Positions 1 through 9,705 of a DNA stretch of 64,000 bases are shown here, one piece after another. Origin of the DNA: Hetaerina americana. Taxonomy: Eukaryota; Arthropoda; Insecta; Odonata; Calopterygidae. Numbering within the stretch: position 1 is the stretch's first letter; each line of letters starts with the position of its first letter. The DNA lies in contig JAKTNV010000004.1 of NCBI GenBank assembly GCA_022747635.1, positions 23,001,969 to 23,065,968 of the forward strand, given 5' to 3'. A program made the translations under genes and the position numbers. A model generated the notes under the pieces. The model was not told the origin of the DNA. It saw nothing but the letters and a program-made list of their open reading frames with translations, and did no database searches.

Positions 1-430
1 AAAACTTTTCAAACGTCTACCAAATGTTTAATTTTCGTTTCAATTATTTAATAGTATCGATGAATACCATTACTCAATTTTATCTTTAGTTCGTTTACCT
101 ACTAATGATAACATCAAATGAGCACTTGTCACGTAAATATAATTTCTGTTTGTTTCATCAACATCTATATAATACCTCGCATGCCACCGCGTGTGGCGGG
201 GCGTGTTAGGTCACCAAACGTAAAAGACAATAAAAACTCATGCAAAACCAACAAATTCATTCAAGTCCATCCCCACGGAGGCAAATTCAATATTCAGACG
301 AACACCATTTTAACTCAGACGCATACAAAATAATAAACGATGAAATAACATGCAGGAGTAAATATGAATATAACTTGTGTCTGCACGTTTCATCTTTTTC
401 TGACTTCTAAATGGAATTTCTTTGATATTT

Positions 431-1000
431 CTATTGCGACTTTGGTTTCTCACAATTATGATTCCTAATTGCCCTGGGAAAAAGCGAGTATTTGTACCTT
501 TTTGTACTGAAATACATCTCCCTTAACCTATCTTTTTGGTTTGACCAAAATAATGTGGGGCCCTAATAACTCCTTTAGTGTCGTTGTTAGACTCGTTTGT
601 TCTGAGCATTTCCACTAGTCTGTCTCGTATGTTCTCTTAGCATCTCAAGTGGCTCCCAGCCACTTGATTCCCCTAATCCACCAGCCCAGTTGATTCCCCG
701 AAAAAAGGCTTGTCATAATCGTCTTCTTCTTTTACCATTTTTTTAACGAATCTGCTGGATTTTCTCTGGATTTTATCGAATTCTTGTTGCCAAATTTTCT
801 CCCAATGATCCCAAATAACTGCGGCTTATTCCAAATGAGGCGTGAATAGAGCAAATTAACACCTCTATTTTACTTTCTCTTGGCATATCCCCACCGCCCA
901 TTTAATGAAGCCGAATTTTTTCAAAGCGAATCCACCTATTGCCCTGATATGTGCTTCCCATCGTGCTAGAACTTCTCCCAAATATTAAACTTGATCTGCC
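431..1000 (-). pseudogene. LINE pol C-terminal domain, broken (copy A)
   Basis: Minus-strand translation in mixed frames gives the post-palm region of a LINE polymerase. It contains a segment like 'FGIIGRKFGNKNSIKSREN', a segment resembling 'EPLEMLREHTRQT', and the end 'EKPKSQ' before a TAG at 431-433. The plus-strand copy at 6610-7087 shows the same protein with the same terminal residues, which confirms strand and end point. Frameshifts and stops are frequent, so no protein is expected. In LINEs this region follows the reverse transcriptase palm and thumb. Confidence 0.8.
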
Positions 1001-1048
1001 GCAGTTATCATTGAACTGTCAAAAGTCTCTAGCAAATGGATCGTAATC

Positions 1049-1510
1049 TCAAGGTCCCCTTATTTCCTTGTCTGCCACCTTGTCGTCAGATCTAATATGA
1101 AGGCTACTAGCATTGAGCTTAAGTCTTTTATATACGTATATTAAGAATAGAAGCGCCCCAGTTAAGGTTCCCAAGGGGACGCCCAAAGTTACATCTATAT
1201 CCGTTGAGTGCAATACATCAATGACTTCTATTTGTTCGCGATTTGACGAGAAGTCCCTAATCCAATTTATTGTCTTATCATTGATACAATAGCATTTAAG
1301 TTTGTGTAACAATTTATTTACTTTATCTAAGGATGGATTGAAATCCAGAAATACTGCTTCAACTTGCGTGTAATTTTTTCCCGACCTAAGTATATCGTGA
1401 ATGAAAAGACCCAACAGTGTTTTGGAGGATCTGCTCTTCCTAAATGCTTGTCGCTGGTGGCTTATTATTTCCCTACTATCTCATATTGTTTCAAAGAGTA
1501 ATGTGTCGCA
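1049..1510 (-). pseudogene. LINE reverse transcriptase palm fragment (copy A)
   Basis: A 121-codon open stretch (1414 down to 1049) carries reverse transcriptase blocks in order: 'QVEAVFLDF', which holds the first catalytic aspartate, then 'INWIRDFSSNREQ', then 'GVPLGTLTGALLFLIY', then 'RSDDK' where functional enzymes have [FY]ADD. Weaker similarity ('QAFRKSRSS', compare QHGFRK.RS) extends upstream to about 1510, where the inserted SINE begins. The changed catalytic box and the truncation show it is dead. The family normally copies LINE RNA at the target site. Confidence 0.85.
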
Positions 1511-1525
1511 ATGTTTTAGAGTATA

Positions 1526-1927
1526 AGGGGGCGGGAGTAGACCAGAGGTAGCGTATCCGCCTGTAGAGCCGAAGGTCGCTGGTCAGATTCCTGTGGCCGG
1601 GGACCTTTTTTCAACTAAGAAAATAATTGTTAGTGGTTTTTCGGGAACGAGAAAAATATATCTCTAAGCTTATGCTAAAAGGTAGCAGTTTCACTATTAG
1701 GCACTGGTGGCGCAGACCGAGTTAATCAGATCGGTATCAGCTGCCACAGCTGTAGGCGAGAATAACATTCACAGTATCGGCCACAGTACTGCGATGTGGA
1801 AGGCAACAGGAAACCAATATATTATTCTCCCTAGAACATGCAGCCTTGCCTTACATTTTGATACAGTAGAATGAAAAAATATGGGCTGCAGGAAATAAAT
1901 CCTAGGATTAAAATACTGATGATGATG
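1526..1927 (+). mobile_element. tRNA-derived SINE nested in LINE copy A
   Basis: A tRNA-like head carries an A-box-like TAGACCAGAGG (1538-1548) and a B-box-like GGTCAGATTCC (1581-1591), followed by a T-run near 1605. The later part (about 1700-1900) contains 'GATGTGGAAGGCAACAGGAAACC', a string like those in bodies of RTE-mobilised SINEs, and ends in a short GAT repeat (1918-1927). The element sits between two reverse transcriptase blocks of the minus-strand LINE, so it inserted after the LINE. I am less sure that the head and the 1700-1927 body are one element; they could be two adjacent insertions. No clear target-site duplication was found. Confidence 0.6.
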
Positions 1928-1936
1928 AACGAATAG

Positions 1937-2363
1937 GTTGATGATAATTGAAGAGATTGATGATAGATAAATAGGTCGATAATTGGCCTGGTTTATCCCT
2001 ATTGTCACCTTTTTAGATAAAGGTTATATGGGCTAGCTTCCAGCCGCGAGGTACTGAGCCTTCTTCTTCAATTATTTTAGGTAAACTGTAGATAGTAATT
2101 AGTACTAACTGAAGATAGCTAATTCCTTCAAAATTCTAACATGAATTTCTTCTGAACCTGGTGCATTTTTGTCCCTGATACTGCAGAGCTGATGTTCTAT
2201 TCCTAGTTTTGGTCATTGTTACATGTTCATTCATGTGTTCCCCGGGTTGAGGTGGCAGCTGCTTTGGTGCGTTTGTTTTCATTGTAGACGCTTTTGAAAA
2301 ACTGTTTAAAATATTTGCCTTCTTCACGCTCTTTGTAATTAGTTCGCCTTTTTCCTTCTTCAA
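1937..2363 (-). pseudogene. LINE pol segment before the palm (copy A)
   Basis: The 75-codon frame at 2363-2136 includes 'KKANILNSFSKASTMKT' and 'PKQLPPQPGEHMNEHVTMTK', which resemble the linker between endonuclease and reverse transcriptase in CR1/Jockey-type LINEs. A separate frame at 2008-1937 gives 'NQANYRPIYLSSISS', the conserved 'NYRPISLTS' block. Stops between the two show decay. It continues into the palm fragment at 1510-1049 once the inserted SINE is removed. Confidence 0.75.
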
Positions 2364-2640
2364 ACAATATACAGTTGGCCGTTTACCCTATATTTCTCTA
2401 ACATGGGGCCAGAAGGTCTTAGGATTCTCCTTAGGATGTTTGCATAGCTTTTATAATTTGGAGTAGAGTAGAACTTTGCGCAGATTCTTCTTTGTACTAC
2501 GGCATTATTTTAGTATTTTTTGAGTGCACAAATTACATCTTCATTTTTTCAACTATTTTAAAAATCAAACTGCCTTCTTTGCCTTCTCTGATCTGAGTAC
2601 TTTGTAACGTCTAGATTCCATACTGTGGCATTTAAGTTTG

Positions 2641-3250
2641 GATGGAATGTACGCCTTCATTTCTTTAGATGTAATAATTACAAAATATTTCCAAGTGTTC
2701 TCTTAATAAATTGTCAGGGTTTCTGTCTTGCATTTTGGTATTTCTTCCGACAAACATGGGCCCTCCGGTCGGCATTCCAGCGCTTTATCCACGTGCTTAG
2801 ATTGTTCCTCTCCAATATCCTCCCTTACCACTTACCCTTTCGACCAGGTGCTTGCACCCCCTGCCACACGTCTTTTTGGTGGATCGCAGGGTATTTATAT
2901 TGATGTCGATCAGACAAAATAACTTAAGGACCGTGACATCAAATTAATTTTCAAATGAATGGATGACATTTTCCAAATGAATCAATCCTCCTGAAGGCAA
3001 AGTTTTTTATTCATTTTTGACACATATTTAAGAATTTATTTATTAACGGTAACACTATAACGAACTGGAACAAAGTCATTTTTCATGTATGGTTATGACA
3101 ACGCCAACCCACTCGATATCGGGTACTTTGGATTATTGATGAGCACCCTAGCTGCCTGGCGCTATTGGCATTAAGTTTACAAAACTAAGAAGTGATTAAA
3201 TGTAATTTCCCCGTTTTAACGGAAGTGTACATGTAAACTGTACTGAGTGA
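2641..3250. other. Unassigned AT-rich spacer
   Basis: Small frames at 2625-2922 on the plus strand are short, overlap each other and show no family motif. I see no RNA gene or repeat boundary here. The LINE upstream may extend a little into this stretch in a form too decayed to read. Confidence 0.5.
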
Positions 3251-3254
3251 ATGG

Positions 3255-3700
3255 ACTGAGGGAATTCATAACGGGGTGGTAAAGTAAAGAGGCAAAGAAC
3301 AGTCTGGTGAAAACTTTGGTATGGAGTGTGCATTAATAATACTCGGAAACGTAGTCTTTGAAGAAGGATGATATGCAAAGATTGGAGCTTTATGATGTTA
3401 TTGTGCTGAAGGATGAAAAAGATAAATTGGGTAGATAGGACATCAATCGAATAAGCTCAGGGTATGGCGGAGAAAGAGAGAGTATTTTTGGTATAAATTA
3501 AAGGAAAATGAATGATGAATCTAGAGAGTTTTGATTGGAAATGAAATTGAATTCCGATAGAGGGGCGGATGCTAGGCAAGCGAGGAAGGAGTAGGGATAG
3601 CATAGGGATGTTGGACGGAATAAATGGAGAAAGAATGTATGAGGAATTGAATTTGGGCTTTTTTGTATTATTGGAGGTCAGGATTTGCTTGCAAGGCCTC
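3255..3700 (+). mobile_element. RTE-type LINE 3' fragment, heavily decayed
   Basis: Plus-strand translation gives 'KNSLVKTLVWSV' (from 3295), then after two stops 'SLKKDDMQRLELYDVIVLK'. This matches the C-terminal '(K)KRLVKTLIWSV...ETWSLK.KD..RL' region of RTE-like reverse transcriptases, as seen more clearly at 38970-39140. Several in-frame stops are present. The downstream part to about 3700 has the purine-rich character of the same family's tail, but I cannot place an exact end. Confidence 0.65.
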
Positions 3701-4785
3701 AAAACGTGAGGCCTTTCAAAAATATTCCTTAAAACTGTAGACTACCAAATAATAATACACCAATCCCCTGGACGATTCATGCTTCTTAACTGCAACTCAA
3801 TCAAAAATAAAATTATCACGTCTCATGCGTCATATGATGTGATCAGTGTCTCTTACTACGTCCCTAGTCGACGCCTGCTACCCCTTTGAATTGCTAACAA
3901 TAGCTAAAACATTGTGCTACAGAGTGGCTATTTTGTAAAATTTTAATTAAAATTTCATATTATACGGTATTTTAGCGCTTCTAGTGATCTCTTACTCTAC
4001 TAGTCCAATTTTATTATGATTTATATAAAATGGACGGAAAACATTGAAAACAAAGTGGTGGTCAAGTAGGGTTATGGAGAGGGTTGATAAAAATCCAAGT
4101 GAAGCAATAAAATTGGATTTGCTAAGTATTGATTACTGTTGTAATGTTAAAGACTGGGAAATTAGAGAGAACGATTGGCTGTAATAGGCGTGTTGGTCAG
4201 AATGAAGACAAAGCAGACTTTGGGTCTATTGTATTGTGTTGCATTAAGTTTTTTTTATTCTTGGGCGAGGCTTGGAAATGTAGCAGTAGTTAATTTGTTT
4301 TCACTGGAAACTTAAGTTAAACGGTATGTTTTGCTAGAGTGCTAAAAGAAAGAAACCACCTTTTTATGTTTGTAGAAATATGAAGATTTTATAAATCCAA
4401 ATTCACTATTGAAGGAAGAATGAAATATGGAAACGACCTTATTTAATGATAGCATTTCATTAACGCGAAACTTAAGATTTAACAATTTGAATGTTTTCAA
4501 AATAGCTCTTTATTAAGAATTGGCGAGTACATATGTTTCATACATTTATTTCCAAGCATCTATTTTTCGAAGGTCGTTTGGTATTTTACTTTTAATTATT
4601 CATTATCTAAGCCGAAAACTTACATTAAACGGTGTTAAAACTAGCCGATAAAATCTGCGGAATATGAGAAATATTCTCATATGAGAGAGTCGACTCATTT
4701 TCGCGAGAAACTTCCGACAGGAAGTTATCTCGTCCCAAATCTAATTTTACACCACTGTTATTTTGCAATTTTGGCAGGTAGCTGG
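3701..4785. other. Unassigned AT-rich region
   Basis: No open frame over 60 codons and no transposon motif on either strand. I see nothing identifiable. Confidence 0.5.
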
Positions 4786-4789
4786 TAAT

Positions 4790-4955
4790 GTAAGCAGCCG
4801 ACCCTTGTTTTCATCATCCGTTTTCAATTACCCTGACTTGCATTTAAGTCCCTCCTTTACATGGTCGTCCCTTGTTCTCCTGATTGTTTGCAAGCACCCT
4901 TACTCACATTTAAGTCCTCCCATTACATGGTCTTCCCTTGTCTCTTGACTACTGC
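4790..4955. repeat. 66-bp tandem repeat, about 2.5 units
   Basis: CATTTAAGTCC occurs at 4841 and 4907, and (T)CCCTTGTTNTC-like strings occur near 4800 and 4866, giving a constant period of 66 bp. Units differ by several substitutions and small indels. The short plus-strand frames here (4763-5067) follow from the repeat and have no recognisable protein. Confidence 0.75.
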
Positions 4956-6294
4956 CGCTGGTCTCGGTCCCTTCCAATGGCCCAAACTTACGTTAGTCGC
5001 TGCAATGTGTGGCTCCACAGTTATACCACCCCCACGGCAGTTTCCTTATGAACAAATTTTTTCCTAGCCGATAGCCACATTTTTCACGTTACGTCCCTAT
5101 TGTCTCCATATTTGCACACCTGAATTTTCACTGTTCAATGTTTCACCTGTATAAGGTGTGTAATTATAAGTCTTACTGTGTTAATTTGCTTTGAATTATA
5201 ACGCATTGGAGATCAGCTACGTTTCAGTTTACTTTCTGTGAATTTCTGCTTCAATTTACTCGACTCAATTGGAGTAATTACTTAAATATTACCGTGAATG
5301 TAATTTGTTTCTCAATAATTGAGAGTTACTGAATTTTTATTTTTAATAGTGAGTTTTAAGGTGCTGTGGGAAGTAGGAAAGTACTTGATTTTAGAGGCAA
5401 AGTTGGAGCTATTTGGATTTCTCCGTGTTTCCACCCTAAAGGCCATACCCTCCTGACCCAGTATTCACAAATTAGCACCTAAGCCTTTGTAGATTTCCTT
5501 GGCGCATATGGATATCTAAATGAGAAACGTCTTATATGCACAAAGTGCTATGGTATGTTGCCGCTCGAAGACGACGTGACGCTGACATAAGGCACGGTTT
5601 TAGTTATTTATTGATATTCTAAATGCTTGCTTTAGGCATTTAGACCCTGATTAAAATACTTACGCGTAAATGTTTGCGAGTTCTCGTCCTGTCAATGTCT
5701 TCTGAAATTTATTACGATATTTGGCGCAATATGCGTTTGTACAAGGTTTATAAGTCGTTGTTACGTAAATACCTCCTGGTAATCAGCGTAGGGAGTTACT
5801 CACATATGTATGTTCGCGTCAAATTTTATACTTTTTTACATTATGTATATGCGGTCAATGCAACTAATCTAATTACATGCTGATTATAATTTATGTCTTC
5901 GAAAATAACGTGGTAGATAATCATTAGCAACACCGCATATGCCCATACAATACGTCTTTCCAAAAGCAAAGAAAAAAATAACGGATTTCAACCTCTAGCA
6001 ATAAACTCCAGAGCAAACGAACAAGAACACCGGGTGATAATGGCCATTCTTGTTACTGACATAGCCCATATCAGCTTACGTGATCTTTCGTTGTGCAGTA
6101 TTCCATTGAACTACGAGTTACTCGTATTAACTACGAGCTACTCGGATTAAGCCATAATAAACGGTGTTCCAATATTCATACGTCAATACAAAATTATTTC
6201 GGGGATATATTTTTTATGCAGTATTATATTTTAACTGTACACAGTTTATTGCTTCAGGCATCACTCAAGGAAATTAAATAGAGCCGTTTCTATT
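4956..6294. other. Unassigned AT-rich region with a short local duplication
   Basis: No gene recognised. At about 6110-6151 a roughly 21-bp unit of the form AACTACGAG(T/C)TACTCG is repeated twice in tandem. The small frames at 5674 and 6093 show no family signal. Confidence 0.5.
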
Positions 6295-6298
6295 CTAA

Positions 6299-6487
6299 TT
6301 ATACATTAATGACCTAAGCTCATACGTTAGTAGCAATTTCATATTATTTTCTGACGACACGGTAACATATAGGGAAAAAAGGCGCCCATTGTATTACTAT
6401 CTACTTGCAAGAGACACAATATCGGATTCGTGCAATCAATGGGGATTGGTACTTAGCATAGGTGAATGCGCAGTTTTGAAACTTTGA
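6299..6487 (+). pseudogene. LINE reverse transcriptase palm end (copy B)
   Basis: An open stretch of 62 codons without a start codon. It begins with 'LYINDLSS', followed by 'FSDDTVTYRE' (catalytic box FADD changed to FSDD), 'CNQWGLVL' and 'GECAVLK', the usual order across palm blocks and the following thumb segment of CR1/Jockey-type enzymes. It stops at 6485-6487 and continues in other frames toward 6654. The lack of an upstream part fits the 5' truncation typical of LINE insertions. Confidence 0.8.
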
Positions 6488-6653
6488 AACTAAGGAAGTG
6501 GCGAGCAGGGCATAGATAATTAAATAGAGGGATCAGTGATGACTATGGCAGATCAAATTTAATGGTTTGGAGTAGTTCTAACACCACGCCTTCCATGGGA
6601 AAAACAGAACAATATGTGGATCCGCTTTAAAGAAATTCGGCTTCATTAAACGG

Positions 6654-7087
6654 GTGGTGGGGATATGTTATGAGAAAGTAAAAGAAAGATGTATTTCGCT
6701 CTATTTATTCCTCATTTTGAATAGGCCGCAAATAATTGGGATCATTGGGGGAAAGTCTGGCCAAAATAACTCGATAAAGTCCAGAGAAAATCCAACAGAT
6801 TTGTCAAAAAATGTTCCAAGAAGAAGACAAGTGTGACGGGCCTCTTAGGGGAATCAGGCTTGGAGCCCCTTGAGGTGCTAAGAGAACATACGAGACAGAC
6901 CTTTGAAAAGGATCAGAAAAAACGAGTCTACGACAATAAAAGAGTTATTAGGGTTCCACGCTATTTAGGTGGATCAGACCAAAAATATAAGATGAGGGAG
7001 ATATATTTTAGTACAAAAGGTTACAAATGCTCCTTCTTTCCCCGGGCAATCAGGAATCATAACAGTAAGAAACCAAAGTCGCAATAG
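6654..7087 (+). pseudogene. LINE pol C-terminus (copy B)
   Basis: Two abutting frames (6654-6836 and 6833-7087) together give the C-terminal domain. The first includes 'YEKVKERC' and 'GIIGGKSGQ'. The second includes 'TGLLGESGLEPLEVLREH', 'RVPRYLGGSDQKYKMREIYF' and 'CSFFPRAIRNHNS', ending 'KKPKSQ'. One frameshift at about 6833 separates them. The end matches copy A exactly. This domain is recurrent in arthropod LINEs and is of uncertain biochemical role. Confidence 0.85.
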
Positions 7088-7290
7088 AAATATCAAAGAA
7101 ATTCCATTTAGAAGTCAGAAAGATGAAACGTGCAGACACACGTTATATTCATATTTACACCTGCATGTTATTTCATCGTGTATTATTTTGTATGCGTCTG
7201 AATTAAAATGGTTTTCGTCTGAATATTTCATTTCCCTCCGTGGGGGTAGAGTTGCATGAATTTGTTGGTTTTGAATGTGGTTTTTTTCTC

Positions 7291-9380
7291 ATCATATGCC
7301 TTTGCAGCAAGAAAACCCAAAACAAGATTTAATTCATCTAACAAACTAGTTACTTGCAACGCAAAAAAGGGAATAAAAATTAACCTTAACAATTTATTTA
7401 ACAGGCCCCTACCATAGCAATACAGGTCATGCCGACCCATAAAAGAACGGAAAATTCACAACTGTGCATTCCCATGTGATGGGAGATAGGTAGGGAATGT
7501 GATACACCGCTGTAGTAAGCACTGGACGGCGTTAGGCGTACCTCCCACAGAGGGAGAAGAGGAATGGAAGGAGAAGCTTGAAAACAACAAAGCAGGGCAA
7601 GCAATAACTGTAATTCATTCTACTACATTCATTAAATGGCAGTCCCTTGTAGTCATGTGGCAAGGGATTTGACAGGTAAACACACAAGATAAGTGAAAGT
7701 GCATGCATTTGAGTAAAAGTAATTATTCCCTGGACGCTAGACGCGTCGGGTGGGCAAAACCGTCGCTGTGAAACTTTAGATGATGACATTATTACAAGAG
7801 TGAAGACATAGTGACATAAAGTGATTACCTATGAGTAAAAAAAAGTCTTATAAAGAGCATTAAAACGCTGGGATAAGAATTTTGATCATTTATATAGAAT
7901 TAAATATATCTTTAAGGAGTTAAATAGGGGCTTAGAGTTAAAGTAGACTAAAAAGAAAAGCGTAGTATGAAAGATCTGCAATGGCATGATTATAATAACA
8001 ATTTTTAAAATTTAAGTCATCGTAATGAAGAATTAAGTAATAGCGATGCGAAAAATAAAAATATGACGTAGATGAATACAAATATTAGCCACATATATGT
8101 TTTGAATATGGTCAAAAGGAATTTTGGTAATTCGTCATTGAGGTTCAATGACTCAGCCACTTTGAAAGGTATAAAGGGGAAAACGAAACAGTGCATTTTG
8201 AAAAAGTGAAGGCATAATATAATTGGTAGTTAAGTGGCACGTTTTTCTCCAATTCTCGACGTGCGTAGCTAACGATTGATGAATTACTAACGATAGAACA
8301 GAAGTCTGAGACTATTAAACCCCATCAATATACGAGTTTGGGTTCTCTTAACACTTATGTCACCTAAACAGTTCTTCAATCTAGCAAATTTAATATAAAT
8401 CCGCAAAAGAGGCTTAACAGCACACTTTTATGATTATCTACTTCATTAATTAAGACGAGCATTTACTAAATGTTCATGAGAGCAAACAACCAAAATCTTT
8501 AAACATTGGCGGCGACAGTAGAGCTCACCTCGACCAAGACTTTTGAAAATTAACCGCCAGGGTAGGGATTAGTTCCTGTACCTATGCTACCATTCGGTAG
8601 ACTGCAAAGTTCTAGCAAACAGAAAGCCCCAAAATTTGATATTTAAATGGCACTGACGGAATCATCATCCGCGATTTGAAAACGGCACTCTCCCATCAGT
8701 AGCCGCACGCTATTCCCACAGGGTTACCGTTTCATTAATGACATGGCACACATTTAAATTACATAAAGCGACAAAGAGCATTTTAGTGTATTTCCTACCA
8801 CAGCTGACAAGTTACCTCTTTTAAATTCCTTCGCCTGTTTACAGTTGGACCACGCATAACACACATGAATTCTTGAGAGGCCTCCAACGGAACGAACGAA
8901 ATGGGAAGAGAAAGTGTCCCGCGCATGGAGTGTGCTTCATAATCAATTCATACAATTCGGGGAACAAGGTGCGGCAGCGAGCGCGGAGAGTGTATTTCCG
9001 GGTGGCCTTGAGGCTCTCGCCTCAAATGGCTCGCGGGGAAAGAGATGCCAGGCAGCAGAAGGGACGTCCTTGTTTCTTTTCCTCAACGAACCTGGAATCC
9101 TAGCCAAAAGGTGCCGTCCGTCGCGTAACAGGCTATATCCGGTGCCGTGCTTCCCCCCACTCAATCAATCCAACCCGTTCCTCTTTCCCGACCGCTCACT
9201 CCCCCTTCCCATTACCCTCTAATGACTTTAACTTTTCACCACGACTGGCGAATGTTTTAACCACTTTCCCTATTCCATCCTTCGCCTTTCCGCCTCTCAC
9301 ACCCTTCATACTCTCCTCTCTTTCTATCTTTATTTTCTTCTTCCCGTTTCCCTTCCCAACTCCCTTTCCACAGTACCCTT
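7291..9380. other. Unassigned region; mixed composition, pyrimidine-rich end
   Basis: No recognisable gene. Frames at 7228-7789 (minus) and 8873-9222 (both strands) overlap one another and have no conserved motifs. From about 9170 to 9375 the plus strand becomes strongly pyrimidine-rich. Confidence 0.5.
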
Positions 9381-9395
9381 CGTTTGAGACTCGAG
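9381..9395. repeat. Target-site duplication, left copy
   Basis: CGTTTGAGACTCGAG, repeated with one change at 9691-9705, directly flanks the SINE. Confidence 0.85.
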
Positions 9396-9690
9396 TAGTA
9401 GTATTTAGGGGAGGCGACCGACAACTGAGGTCATTTACGCCATAGGGGATGGATAGGAAGGGATGAAGGGAGGAGAGAAACCCGGCGTCGGCATTTACCT
9501 ACTCTTAACGAAAGGCGCCAAGGGGTCCGCAGCTTAACGTCCCATCCGACGGACTCACTCGAAGTGCCCTCCACAAAGCACCTAAATAGGGATCGAGATA
9601 CCTCTGAAAAATATTCAACACCAACGGGATTGGAACCCGGGCCTTCAGGGTGGGAAGCCAGTACGATAGCCACCGCAAAATCTTGATCCC
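9396..9690 (-). mobile_element. Complete tRNA-derived SINE with target-site duplication
   Basis: On the minus strand the head carries an A box like TGGCTATCGTACTGG (9672-9658) and a B box like GGGTTCCAATCCC (9638-9626). The body contains 'GGATGGGACGTTAAG' and 'CCTTGGCGCCTTTCGTTAAG', strings I associate with widespread metazoan SINE bodies. It ends in a TACTAC-type tail at 9396-9405. It is flanked by a 15-bp direct repeat, CGTTTGAGACTCGAG at 9381-9395 and CGTTTGAGACTCAAG at 9691-9705, with one mismatch. The duplication fixes both ends and shows LINE-assisted insertion. Confidence 0.88.
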
Positions 9691-9705
9691 CGTTTGAGAC
9701 TCAAG
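9691..9705. repeat. Target-site duplication, right copy
   Basis: CGTTTGAGACTCAAG, which differs from the left copy at 9381-9395 by one base. Confidence 0.85.

Larger units (their letters stand above)
165..2640 (-). mobile_element. Degraded non-LTR retrotransposon (CR1/Jockey-like LINE), copy A, interrupted by a SINE
   Basis: Read on the minus strand, the conserved parts of a LINE pol protein appear in the expected order. First comes a linker before the reverse transcriptase (about 2640-2140), then an 'NYRPI' block (about 2000-1937). Next are the palm blocks with 'VFLDF' and 'GVPLG' and a broken 'FADD'-like 'SDD' (1510-1049), and last a C-terminal domain ending in a TAG at 431-433. A 3' untranslated stretch runs to about 165. 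The palm and the 'NYRPI' block are separated by a SINE (about 1526-1927). Many stops and frame changes make it non-functional. Copy B at 6295-7290 on the plus strand has the same C-terminus, the same stop position and the same 3' UTR. Assignment to CR1 or Jockey is from family resemblance. The outer ends are estimates. Confidence 0.85.
6295..7290 (+). mobile_element. 5'-truncated CR1/Jockey-like LINE, copy B
   Basis: This is the same family as the minus-strand LINE at 165-2640, here on the plus strand and truncated inside the reverse transcriptase. It begins with an 'LYINDL' block at 6299 and contains 'FSDD' at 6347-6358 (normally FADD). It continues through the C-terminal domain to a TAG at 7085-7087, and its 3' UTR matches copy A to about 7290. 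Shared landmarks include the string CGGCTTCATTAAA(C/T)GGG(T/C)GGTGGGGATATG near 6645. Copies A and B therefore form an inverted repeat of about 0.8 kb separated by several kilobases. Confidence 0.88.

Noticed and set aside
9431..9673. 80-codon minus frame
   Set aside because: It is entirely inside the SINE and is explained by the SINE sequence.
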